5,905 nt of DNA from Paracoccaceae bacterium (GCA_015485375.1 WFTU01000088.1:1-5905); one strand, 5' to 3'; positions 1 to 5,765 are shown, counted from the first letter of the stretch. The notes: generated by a model not told the origin, from the sequence alone. Translations and numbers: made by a program.

Positions 1-30
1 ATGAGCCTGACGGCCAGCTCGGACCTCTAG
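1..30 (+). CDS. Possible 3' end of an unidentified upstream gene
   Basis: Reading frame 1 is open from the window edge to a TAG at 28-30, giving a tail that ends in ASSDL. A hairpin starts 8 nt later, which suits the end of a gene. Nine codons cannot identify a product. Frame 3 also stays open, to a TAA at 81-83, but it runs straight through the hairpin and is less likely. The real gene may equally lie on neither frame. If real, it would converge on the minus-strand regulator gene. Confidence 0.25.
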   Translation: MSLTASSDL

Positions 31-31
31 A

Positions 32-62
32 CAAAAAGAGAGGGCAGCCGAAGCGCCCTCTC
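32..62 (-). terminator. Intrinsic terminator with UUCG tetraloop
   Basis: Read on the minus strand, GAGAGGGC (62 to 55) pairs perfectly with GCCCTCTC (45 to 38). Inside it, a GC/GC extension (with one bulged base) closes a UUCG tetraloop. A run of five Ts (37 to 33) follows directly. This is a textbook Rho-independent terminator for minus-strand transcription, most likely that of the 572-residue regulator gene whose stop is about 160 nt upstream. On the + strand the hairpin is preceded by As and lacks a following T run, so termination of a + transcript would be weaker. Confidence 0.8.
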
Positions 63-222
63 CATATTGCCGTTACCGGCTAAATTTGTAGCAAACCCGC
101 CGTTACAAACCGCAACCTGAGGCAAATATTTAGTACTCGTAAACCAAACACTATTGAATGGCGGGAATGTACGATGCATCCAACGCTCCGTCATACCCCA
201 AATGCGGTAAAATGCCTGTTGT

Positions 223-1941
223 TTAGAGGTACTGCTCGGTCAAATCGAGCACATCGCGCCATTCCCTGAAGAACAGCAACGCGCCGATATCGGGATAAAC
301 GCGGAAGTCGATCCAGTCATACTCCTGCCGGAACTCCTCTAGGGTTTCCGGCACGATCATCTGGCTTTCGCCCCCACTCAGGAAATGCACCGGAATCCGG
401 CCCTTCGTCCGCTCGACATAGGCCCGCCATTCCATCCCGACATGCAATATCGACTCCGCAGCGTAGGCCACATGCGCCACATGGTTTTCCGAAAGCGTCA
501 CTTCGGAACCGCAAAGCATGGCCTCCATCACCTGCGGATCTTCGCCAATCCGCAAATCACCGGGGCTGGAGGCATACACCATGCGGAAAAATTTCTCTTT
601 ACCGATCCGCCGCGCCAGATAAATCCCCGCCTTGACGATAAACGGAAGCAAATGCGGGGTGTAACGCGCATTGCTCATGAAAAACCGGTACCACTTGTCC
701 ATCCGCTGGTATTGCTCCGGCGTCGTCAGCGGTAACATCCCGTCACACAAAATAATTGCCGACACCCGCACTGGCATCCTGTCCGCCAGCGAGAAGGCAA
801 ACACGGAATCCGTGCCCAGCGCAATCACGGGGCATTGCCCGACCCGCTCGCGATCCATAATGGCCAGCATATCCTGCCGGATTTCCGTCGCAATATCGGC
901 TTCTTTGGCATAAAAATCCGACCCGCCATAGCCGCCACGGATCGGCACAATCACCTTGATCCCGCGCTGCTTCGCCTCGGCCTCCGCCCGCGCCGGCCAG
1001 CGCGTCCAGCCCAGATCTGTCGGGAAAAACATACAGGGACGCCCATTCTCGTCCCCCAACACCAGATAGTCCACCCGCCGCCCGTCAGGCCGCCGGACCG
1101 ACCTCGGAACACGGGGTTCAAGCATATGCAGCAAAGCCCCGGGCGTTCCCGCCCCCTCGCCAATCCCCGTATTTGCCACATCGAGTAAGGTTAGCACCAT
1201 CCGCACCAGCTCTGCTTGCGAATGGGTCTCGGTCTTGGCCATGATCGCGCGCACCTGCGCACGCACGGTCTCGACCGACCGCCCGCGCTGCTTGGCAATG
1301 TCGCGCAGGCTGGTGCATTCCACCACGCCGCGCAGGACGGCAATTTCCGACTCCGACAAAGCAAAGGTCTGCGCCAGCAAATCCTGAAACCCCTCCGGCC
1401 AGCCGGTTTCCGAGGTCACGACCACCGCAAACGGCCCCGCTAGCGGGTCGTATCCGGCCTTGATCTGGAATATCATGATACGTCCGGCTGCCAGCGAGTG
1501 AAACCGTAGCGTGCTGGTTTCCTCACCGCTTTCCGACAGGATTTTCAACACTTCGGCCCGGAAAATCTCCAGATCGTCCTCTTCCAGCGGCAGCTTCGAC
1601 AGCATGTCCCCCGGCCCCAGATCCAGCGCCCGCGCCGCAGCGCCGTTGACTGCCTGCACCTTCAGCGTGCGATCAACCGTAAATGCCGCCACCTTTCGAA
1701 ACCGGTCCAGCACCGAATTGAATTTCCCGATCCCGCCTTCCTCGTCATGTTTCCAGCGATCCAGCAGCACCGAGGCACGGTTGAAATGGGTTTCCACATC
1801 CAGCCCGGCGAACCCCTCGGCCACACCGTCGCCGTCGTTGGCCATGTTTTCCCAGCTTTCCAGCAACACTTCCAGCCGCGCGGGATCAACTGCGACGTCA
1901 TAAATCAGGTCGAGAATTTCACTGTCTCGCGATCGGGGCAT
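223..1941 (-). CDS. LuxR-type HTH regulator fused to a degenerate alpha/beta-hydrolase domain
   Basis: Likely a cytoplasmic transcription regulator of 572 residues; no signal peptide or membrane segment is seen. Residues about 75-180 look PAS-like (AAFTVDRTLKVQAVNGAA, then a strand-rich stretch). Residues 194-250 form a LuxR/GerE helix-turn-helix (LSESEIAVLRGVVE, then DIAKQRGRSVETVRAQV). Residues about 286-572 follow the alpha/beta-hydrolase pattern: an RGGYGGSD segment (335-342), an elbow-like ALGTDSVFA (374-382), a lid-like helical part (400-500) and a GESQMIVP strand end (524-531). Against the family pattern, the nucleophile position is Asp378, the acid position Gln527 and the histidine position Ala554, so catalysis looks unlikely and a ligand-sensing role is my inference. 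The HTH lies mid-protein, unlike classic LuxR proteins where it is C-terminal. The ATG start is preceded by only a weak GGAT; the next in-frame upstream codons are not good starts. It is divergent from the merR gene. The regulated genes are unknown. Confidence 0.9.
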   Translation of the reverse strand: MPRSRDSEILDLIYDVAVDPARLEVLLESWENMANDGDGVAEGFAGLDVETHFNRASVLLDRWKHDEEGGIGKFNSVLDRFRKVAAFTVDRTLKVQAVNGAAARALDLGPGDMLSKLPLEEDDLEIFRAEVLKILSESGEETSTLRFHSLAAGRIMIFQIKAGYDPLAGPFAVVVTSETGWPEGFQDLLAQTFALSESEIAVLRGVVECTSLRDIAKQRGRSVETVRAQVRAIMAKTETHSQAELVRMVLTLLDVANTGIGEGAGTPGALLHMLEPRVPRSVRRPDGRRVDYLVLGDENGRPCMFFPTDLGWTRWPARAEAEAKQRGIKVIVPIRGGYGGSDFYAKEADIATEIRQDMLAIMDRERVGQCPVIALGTDSVFAFSLADRMPVRVSAIILCDGMLPLTTPEQYQRMDKWYRFFMSNARYTPHLLPFIVKAGIYLARRIGKEKFFRMVYASSPGDLRIGEDPQVMEAMLCGSEVTLSENHVAHVAYAAESILHVGMEWRAYVERTKGRIPVHFLSGGESQMIVPETLEEFRQEYDWIDFRVYPDIGALLFFREWRDVLDLTEQYL

Positions 1942-2002
1942 TACATATCCATCAGAGCTAAGGCGTTACAGTTGCACGTTATATATCGCCGCGCAATCGG
2001 CC

Positions 2003-2031
2003 GCGCTATCTCGGAAATGACTTTACGTCAA
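2003..2031 (-). promoter_or_regulatory. Candidate sigma-70-type promoter for the LuxR/hydrolase-like gene
   Basis: On the minus strand, TTGACG (2031 to 2026) is a good -35 element. A -10 with 16-17 nt spacing would be ATAGCG or TAGCGC (2009 to 2003), which is weak but typical of loose alphaproteobacterial -10 sites. Transcription would start near 1996, leaving a leader of about 55 nt. The -35 lies inside an imperfect palindrome, TGAC-N5-GTCA (2018-2030), so a bound regulator there could occlude it. This is a prediction from sequence only. Confidence 0.35.
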
Positions 2032-2082
2032 TTATCACTACGATGTGAGCAACCCGCCATCTTTCCAATCCCGCCCCGACCC

Positions 2083-2112
2083 GCTATACCTATAGAAACT
2101 ATAGCTTCAAGG
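2083..2112 (-). promoter_or_regulatory. MerR-type operator/promoter dyad upstream of merR
   Basis: The core is CTATAG-AAA-CTATAG (2090-2104), with perfect 6-bp arms. A wider GCTATA-N11-TATAGC pairing (2083-2105) overlaps it. Read on the minus strand, it is TTGAAG followed at once by CTATAGTTTCTATAGG. That matches, from memory, the -35 plus dyad layout of PbrR/CadR-type promoters (TTGACY then CTATAGTNNCTA). The weak point is the -10: at the usual 19-20 nt spacing it would be AGCGGG or GCGGGT, while TATAGC sits only 16 nt away. The element also abuts the merR ribosome binding site, so MerR bound here would probably affect its own gene. Confidence 0.5.
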
Positions 2113-2120
2113 AGGCCCTC

Positions 2121-2534
2121 ATGCTGTCAATTGGCGAACTCTCCCGCAAAACCGGCGTCAAAGTCCCGACGATCCGCTACTATGAACAACAGGGTCTGGT
2201 CGATGCTCCCGAACGGACCGAGGGCAACCAGCGCCGCTATTCCCACGCCGAACTGGACCGGCTGACCTTCATCAAACATGCCCGCGACCTCGGCCTGCCG
2301 ATCGAATCCATCCGTGAACTCCTCGACCTGTCAGCTCACCCCGAACAACCTTGCGCACAAGCCGACCGCATCGCCAGCGAGCACCTGACCGAAGTCCGCA
2401 CCCGCATCGCCCGGCTGCAAAAACTGGAGGCCGAACTGCAACGTATCGCCACCAGATGTCAGGCAAACCACGTCGGCGACTGCTACGTCATCCGCGCCCT
2501 GTCGGATCACGGGTTATGCGAGGATACACATTAG
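2121..2534 (+). CDS. MerR-family regulator, divalent-metal (Zn/Cd/Pb) type
   Basis: This is a 137-residue regulator. The N-terminal winged helix (about 2-70) carries the family signature IGELSRKTGVKVPTIRYYE and the downstream NQRRY. A long dimerisation helix follows (about 80-112). The metal-site pattern fits the ZntR/CadR/PbrR branch: Cys78 at the start of the dimer helix, then Cys113, His117 and Cys121 in the metal-binding loop, and a late Cys133. Mercury- or copper-type sensors space these differently. Known family members bind a dyad in an over-long promoter spacer and activate metal export genes when the ion binds. The ATG start is firm: AAGGAGG lies at 2109-2115, 5 nt before it. No P-type ATPase or other exporter is in the window, so the target is unknown; the divergent regulator gene is one candidate. 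The exact metal cannot be told from sequence. Confidence 0.93.
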   Translation: MLSIGELSRKTGVKVPTIRYYEQQGLVDAPERTEGNQRRYSHAELDRLTFIKHARDLGLPIESIRELLDLSAHPEQPCAQADRIASEHLTEVRTRIARLQKLEAELQRIATRCQANHVGDCYVIRALSDHGLCEDTH

Positions 2535-2546
2535 GCCGAAACGCCG

Positions 2547-3323
2547 TCAGCCCCGCAACCGCTGCATAAACTGCCGGTGCAACGGCTCCCCTGCAGCCAC
2601 CAGCCCCGACAGTTGCGGCACCGGATTGTTGTAACGTGGCAGCATGGCCTCCGGTGTCGTCACTTTGGCCCCCGCCTCCTGCGCTATCAGATCCCCTGCC
2701 GCCACGTCCCATTCCCATGTCGGGCGCAGGGTCAGCATGGCGTCATAGCGCCCCTCGGCCACCAGACACATGCGATAGGCCAGCGAGGGCCGGAATTTCC
2801 GTGTCAGGTCCGGCACACCGCCCGGCCACAAATCCGGCTTCAGCGTCGCCCCCGTGGTCAGCGCCCGCGCCTGCTCCATGACCGGCTGTTCGCTGGCACG
2901 GATCGGCTGCCCGTTCAGAAACGCCCCGCCACCCCTGACGGCGCTATAGGTCAGCCCCTTCATCGGCAGATGCACCACGGCCGAGACCACCTCGCCATTC
3001 TCGGCAATCGCCAGTGAATGCGCAAAAGTATTCTCGCCCGCAATAAAGGCCCGCGTGCCGTCAATGGGATCGACGATAAACACCCGTGGCCGCTGCAGGC
3101 GCTCTGCCGTGTCCGTGCTTTCCTCCGACAGCCAGCCGTAATCGGGCCGTGCACCGAGCAGTTCGCCATGCAGCATCCGGTTCACCGCCAGATCCGCCGC
3201 CGTCACCGGCCCCTGCCCGTCGCCCTTGTCCCAGACCTCGGGATCGGCCTTGAAGTAGCCGCGCGCGATGTCGCCCGCCGCCTTGGCCGCGTCGGTCAGC
3301 AGATGCAGGTCACTCTCCGGCAA
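2547..3323 (-). CDS. cysQ: Inositol monophosphatase superfamily phosphatase, probable 3'(2'),5'-bisphosphate nucleotidase
   Basis: A cytoplasmic Mg-dependent phosphatase of 258 residues. CysQ proteins remove the 3'-phosphate from PAP, the by-product of sulfate assimilation, giving AMP. Superfamily motifs are complete: GPVTAADLAVN (38-48), WLSEES (64-69) with the metal-binding Glu, DPIDGTRAF (85-93), and WEWDVAAG (203-210) with the last metal-binding Asp206. The length is normal for CysQ. An inositol-1-phosphatase or related sugar-phosphatase role cannot be excluded by motifs alone; the CysQ call rests on overall resemblance and on the usual pairing with pmbA in Rhodobacterales. The start is TTG: an in-frame TGA lies two codons upstream, no ATG occurs before residue 50, and GGAAGGG sits 7 nt before the TTG. 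The first 14 nt overlap the end of pmbA, suggesting translational coupling in one operon. It converges on merR with a 12-nt gap and no visible terminator. Confidence 0.88.
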   Translation of the reverse strand: MPESDLHLLTDAAKAAGDIARGYFKADPEVWDKGDGQGPVTAADLAVNRMLHGELLGARPDYGWLSEESTDTAERLQRPRVFIVDPIDGTRAFIAGENTFAHSLAIAENGEVVSAVVHLPMKGLTYSAVRGGGAFLNGQPIRASEQPVMEQARALTTGATLKPDLWPGGVPDLTRKFRPSLAYRMCLVAEGRYDAMLTLRPTWEWDVAAGDLIAQEAGAKVTTPEAMLPRYNNPVPQLSGLVAAGEPLHRQFMQRLRG

Positions 3324-4656
3324 TGGTCAACCCTTCCACCAGCAGGCTCGGCACCACCCGCGACAGATATGTCCGCGCGTCGTTCGCGGGCCGGATCGAC
3401 CCGAGCATTCCGCGCAGGTTTCCCGCGATGGTGCATTCGTTCACCGGCCCGACAATCTCGCCGTTTTCCACCCAGAAGCCCGAGGCCCCGCGCGAATAAT
3501 CCCCCGTGTTCTGGTTTATCGACGAGCCGATCAGCGAGGTCACGATCAGCCCCGTCCCCATCTGCGCAATCAGGTCCTCGCGGCTCTCGCTGCCCTGCGT
3601 CAGCTCCAGATTTCCGACCGAGGGGCTGGGCGGTGCCGATGTCCCCCGCGCCGCATTGGCCGTGCTTTCCAGCCCCAGCTTGCGCGCCGTCGCCAGATCC
3701 AGCGTCCAGCCGGTCAGCACGCCGTTATCGACAATCGCCCGCCGCGCAGTCGCCAGCCCCTCGGCATCGAAAGGCTTCGAGCCGGACACCCGCAAGCGAT
3801 GTGGATCCTCGACCAGCGACAGGCCCTCGGGCAACACCTGTTCGCCCAGCGCATCCTTGAGCCAGCTCGACCCGCGGGCGATGGAACTGCCGTTGATCGC
3901 CGCCACCAGATGCCCGATCAGCCCCGAGGAAATCCGCTCGTCGAACAGCACCGGATAGGCCCCCGTCGGCGGCTTCTTCGCCCCCGCCCGCGCCACGGCC
4001 CGTTCACCGGCAATCCGCCCGATTTCACCGGCATCCGGCAGATCGGCACCGAACACCCGCCCCTCGCCGTAATAATCCCGCTCCATCTCCAGCCCCTCGC
4101 CGGAGATCGCCACGCAGGAGGTCGAACGCGAGGTCCGCGCATAGCCGCCGCTGAACCCGTTCGTCGCCGCAATCCAGATTTTCGTATGGCTGTAACCGGC
4201 ACCGGCCCCCTGCACCTGCGCCACGCCCTCGACCGCCAGCGCCGCCGCTTCCGCCGCCAGCGCATCCGCCTGCAATTCGGCGGCCGCAGGGGCGCCGGAC
4301 GGGTCCGCCAGTTCCAGCGGCCCTGCGTCACGGTCCGCCGCCAGTTGCTCCGGCGCGGCCAACCCGCAATAGGGATCCTCCGGCGCTTCCTTTGCCATGG
4401 CCACGGCGCGCTCGGCCATTTCCCGCATGGTCTCCGGCCGCACGTCCGAGGCCGAGACGCTCGCCTGCCGTTTCCCGACCAGCACCCGCAACCCGATGTC
4501 GATCCCCTCGGAGCGTTCCGCATGTTCCAGCTTGCCGCCCAGCACCTCGATCGACTGGCTGTCGCCGGACACGGCAATCGCGTCAGCGACATCCGCCCCC
4601 GCTTTGCCCGCTGCATCGAGCAGGGCTTTGGTAAGGTTTTCAAGGGTCTGGGTCAT
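3310..4656 (-). CDS. pmbA: PmbA/TldE, metalloprotease-like subunit of TldD/TldE
   Basis: A cytoplasmic protein of 448 residues, close to E. coli PmbA/TldE (about 450). With TldD it forms a protease that trims peptides such as microcin B17 precursor and degrades CcdA; TldD supplies the zinc site and TldE is the inactive partner. Family features are the RDYYGEGR segment (193-200), NQNTGDYSRGASGF (381-394), WVENGEIVGPV (395-405) and the closing TIAGNL block (409-414). No HExxxH is found, which separates it from TldD; the corresponding stretch reads ERISSGLIGHL (240-250). I chose the ATG at 4656, preceded by GGTGGA 3 nt away, over an in-frame TTG at 4707. The TTG falls inside the palindrome and would leave no room for the promoter. 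It is first in an operon with the overlapping cysQ-like gene. No tldD is in the window, so the partner must be encoded elsewhere. Confidence 0.94.
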   Translation of the reverse strand: MTQTLENLTKALLDAAGKAGADVADAIAVSGDSQSIEVLGGKLEHAERSEGIDIGLRVLVGKRQASVSASDVRPETMREMAERAVAMAKEAPEDPYCGLAAPEQLAADRDAGPLELADPSGAPAAAELQADALAAEAAALAVEGVAQVQGAGAGYSHTKIWIAATNGFSGGYARTSRSTSCVAISGEGLEMERDYYGEGRVFGADLPDAGEIGRIAGERAVARAGAKKPPTGAYPVLFDERISSGLIGHLVAAINGSSIARGSSWLKDALGEQVLPEGLSLVEDPHRLRVSGSKPFDAEGLATARRAIVDNGVLTGWTLDLATARKLGLESTANAARGTSAPPSPSVGNLELTQGSESREDLIAQMGTGLIVTSLIGSSINQNTGDYSRGASGFWVENGEIVGPVNECTIAGNLRGMLGSIRPANDARTYLSRVVPSLLVEGLTIAGE

Positions 4657-4668
4657 GGTTCCACCGGA

Positions 4669-4698
4669 TTGAGGGCTGCGTTTCCCCCCACATATAAT
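4669..4698 (+). promoter_or_regulatory. Candidate promoter toward lysR
   Basis: TTGAGG (4669-4674) and a perfect consensus TATAAT (4693-4698) are 18 nt apart on the + strand. A start near 4705 would give a leader of about 110 nt for the LysR-family gene, and the -35 lies only 13 nt from the pmbA start codon. A nearer alternative is TATATT (4795-4800), but it has no convincing -35 and would leave a very short leader. Confidence 0.45.
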
Positions 4699-4724
4699 AC
4701 CTTTCAAAGGTTTTCACCCTCCAA
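4694..4724 (-). promoter_or_regulatory. Candidate pmbA promoter
   Basis: On the minus strand, TTGGAG (4724 to 4719) and TATTAT (4699 to 4694) are separated by 19 nt. The -10 is good and the spacer is longer than ideal. Transcription would begin near 4687, giving a leader of about 30 nt before the chosen pmbA ATG. A perfect palindrome occupies part of the spacer. The -10 overlaps, on the opposite strand, a -10 that reads toward lysR. Confidence 0.45.
4699..4711. promoter_or_regulatory. Perfect 13-bp palindrome, candidate operator
   Basis: ACCTTTCAAAGGT has 6-bp arms around a single central base with no mismatch. It lies in the spacer of the pmbA promoter and at the predicted start point of the lysR-directed promoter. 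One bound protein could therefore act on both. No known regulator site is recognised in it with confidence; it is not a clear LysR-type T-N11-A box. Confidence 0.45.
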
Positions 4725-4756
4725 TGACACCAAAGCGTGACCGGCCCGACAAAGAC

Positions 4757-4792
4757 TCTTCTTTCAGAAAAACTTAAATCAGGTTAAGAAGA
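4757..4792. repeat. Nested inverted repeats ahead of lysR
   Basis: Two pairings overlap. The outer one is TCTTCTT (4757-4763) with AAGAAGA (4786-4792), 7 bp perfect with a 22-nt loop. The inner one is CTTAA-N6-TTAAG (4773-4788), 5 bp perfect. They share bases 4786-4788 and so cannot both form at once. The inner dyad has the size and AT-rich make-up common in LysR autoregulatory sites, and contains T-N11-A spacings (for example 4774 and 4786). It ends 15 nt before the ribosome binding site. Confidence 0.4.
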
Positions 4793-4803
4793 AGTATATT
4801 TGC

Positions 4804-4809
4804 GAGGTG
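4804..4809 (+). promoter_or_regulatory. Ribosome binding site that decides the lysR start
   Basis: GAGGTG lies 5 nt before the TTG at 4815. It falls within the coding stretch if the upstream TTG at 4800 were used, so it argues for 4815. The ATG at 4833 has only a weak CGGA near it. Confidence 0.65.
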
Positions 4810-4814
4810 ATATT

Positions 4815-5753
4815 TTGGCGATTAAAACGGAAATGTTGCGATATTTCATAGAGGTGGCCGAAACCGGCAACCTCTCGAAGGCGGCAGAACGGCTGGGCCG
4901 CACCCCCTCTGCAGTTTCGATGATGCTGAAGCAGCTGGAGGAAAATCTCGGCGCGCCGCTGTTCGAAACGGACCGCAAAAACCGCCTGACCGACCTCGGC
5001 GCCTTTGCCCTGGAGGAAGCACGCCGCGAGATCGCGCATTTCGAGCAAACCATCAGCGCAATGCACCGTTTCGCCGAATCGGGCGAGGGGCAGGTACGGG
5101 TAGCCTGCCTTCCGGCGATCTCCACCGCGCTAATGCCGGACCTGACTACGAAAATCCACTCTGCCAACCCGAAAATCCTCGTTCGCATCCGTGATATGCT
5201 GACCGAGGCCTGCCTGATGGAAGTCCGTGACCAGACCGTTGATATCGGCATCGTCAACCAGTTCATCATCACCGGCTTCAGCAATATCAAAAGCGCGCCG
5301 CTCCTGAGCGATGTTTTCGGCATCCTTTGCCTGCGCGACAGCCCGCTCGGCCGCAAGGAGACCCTTTACTGGTCCGACATCTCGCACGAAAACCTGATCG
5401 TAAACGACCTGTGCTACGCGATCGAGGACCCCGCCGTGCGCAAGGCCATCACCGATTCCCACGTCAATGTGGAAAGCGCCCTGTCAATCAAGGCATTCAT
5501 CCGCGCCGGCGCCGGTGTCTCCATCGTGCCCGGGCTGGTCGGCTCCCAACTCGCCAAGGATCTGGTATTCCGCGTCCCGGAAGGGCCTGAATTCCGCCGC
5601 ACCGCCTATCTGGTCTGGAACGAGAACAACCACCCCAGCCCGGCAGTTATCCGTTTCTGCAATCTCCTGCGCGAAACGATCGAGGAACTTGGCCTGACCC
5701 CGACTGACGAGGATATAAGAAAACCTCTGCACTGGCTCGGCGTCGTTCGCTGA
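4815..5753 (+). CDS. LysR-family transcriptional regulator
   Basis: A 312-residue DNA-binding regulator with the standard LysR length and layout. The winged helix-turn-helix occupies about residues 6-64 (LRYFIEVAETGNLSKAAERL, then PSAVSMMLKQLEENLG and PLFETDRKN RLTDLG). The linker helix follows (about 65-92). The effector-binding part runs from about 93 to 290, with the recurrent VDIGIVN (142-148) and AGAGVSIVPG (231-240) segments. The TTG start at 4815 is chosen for its GAGGTG site and because it puts the HTH at the usual distance from the N-terminus. It is divergent from pmbA across a repeat-rich region of about 160 nt. LysR proteins usually control a divergent or adjacent gene, so pmbA-cysQ or the downstream peptidase gene are candidates. 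The ligand and subfamily are not recognised. Confidence 0.93.
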   Translation: MAIKTEMLRYFIEVAETGNLSKAAERLGRTPSAVSMMLKQLEENLGAPLFETDRKNRLTDLGAFALEEARREIAHFEQTISAMHRFAESGEGQVRVACLPAISTALMPDLTTKIHSANPKILVRIRDMLTEACLMEVRDQTVDIGIVNQFIITGFSNIKSAPLLSDVFGILCLRDSPLGRKETLYWSDISHENLIVNDLCYAIEDPAVRKAITDSHVNVESALSIKAFIRAGAGVSIVPGLVGSQLAKDLVFRVPEGPEFRRTAYLVWNENNHPSPAVIRFCNLLRETIEELGLTPTDEDIRKPLHWLGVVR

Positions 5754-5765
5754 TTTTCCCCTTGG

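Noticed and set aside
2083..2112. The dyad read as a + strand MerR-activated promoter for merR itself
   Set aside because: No TTGAC-like -35 lies at the right place on the + strand. A matching -10 would put the start beyond the ribosome binding site.
1747..2265. A 172-codon + strand frame crossing from the regulator gene into merR
   Set aside because: It spans two real genes and the regulatory region between them, and has no family resemblance.
3018..3860. A 280-codon + strand frame spanning the cysQ/pmbA junction
   Set aside because: It is antisense to conserved coding sequence and very rich in Ser, Arg, Pro and Ala with no recognisable motif.
3918..4643. A 241-codon minus-strand frame inside pmbA
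   Set aside because: It is a shifted frame of pmbA with extreme Arg/Trp content and no motif; pmbA itself matches its family along the full length.
4657..4707. An N-terminal extension of pmbA from a TTG at 4707
   Set aside because: It would start inside the palindrome and next to the -10 element. The ATG at 4656 has its own ribosome binding site and gives the family's normal length.
3268..4740. A 490-codon open frame on the + strand opposite pmbA and cysQ
   Set aside because: It runs antisense to two genes with full family motifs. Its predicted protein is a low-complexity Arg/Pro/His-rich string, as expected for the shadow frame of GC-rich coding DNA.
4800..4814. A lysR start at the TTG at 4800
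   Set aside because: It lacks a ribosome binding site and would place the GAGGTG site inside the coding region. The TTG at 4815 fits better.
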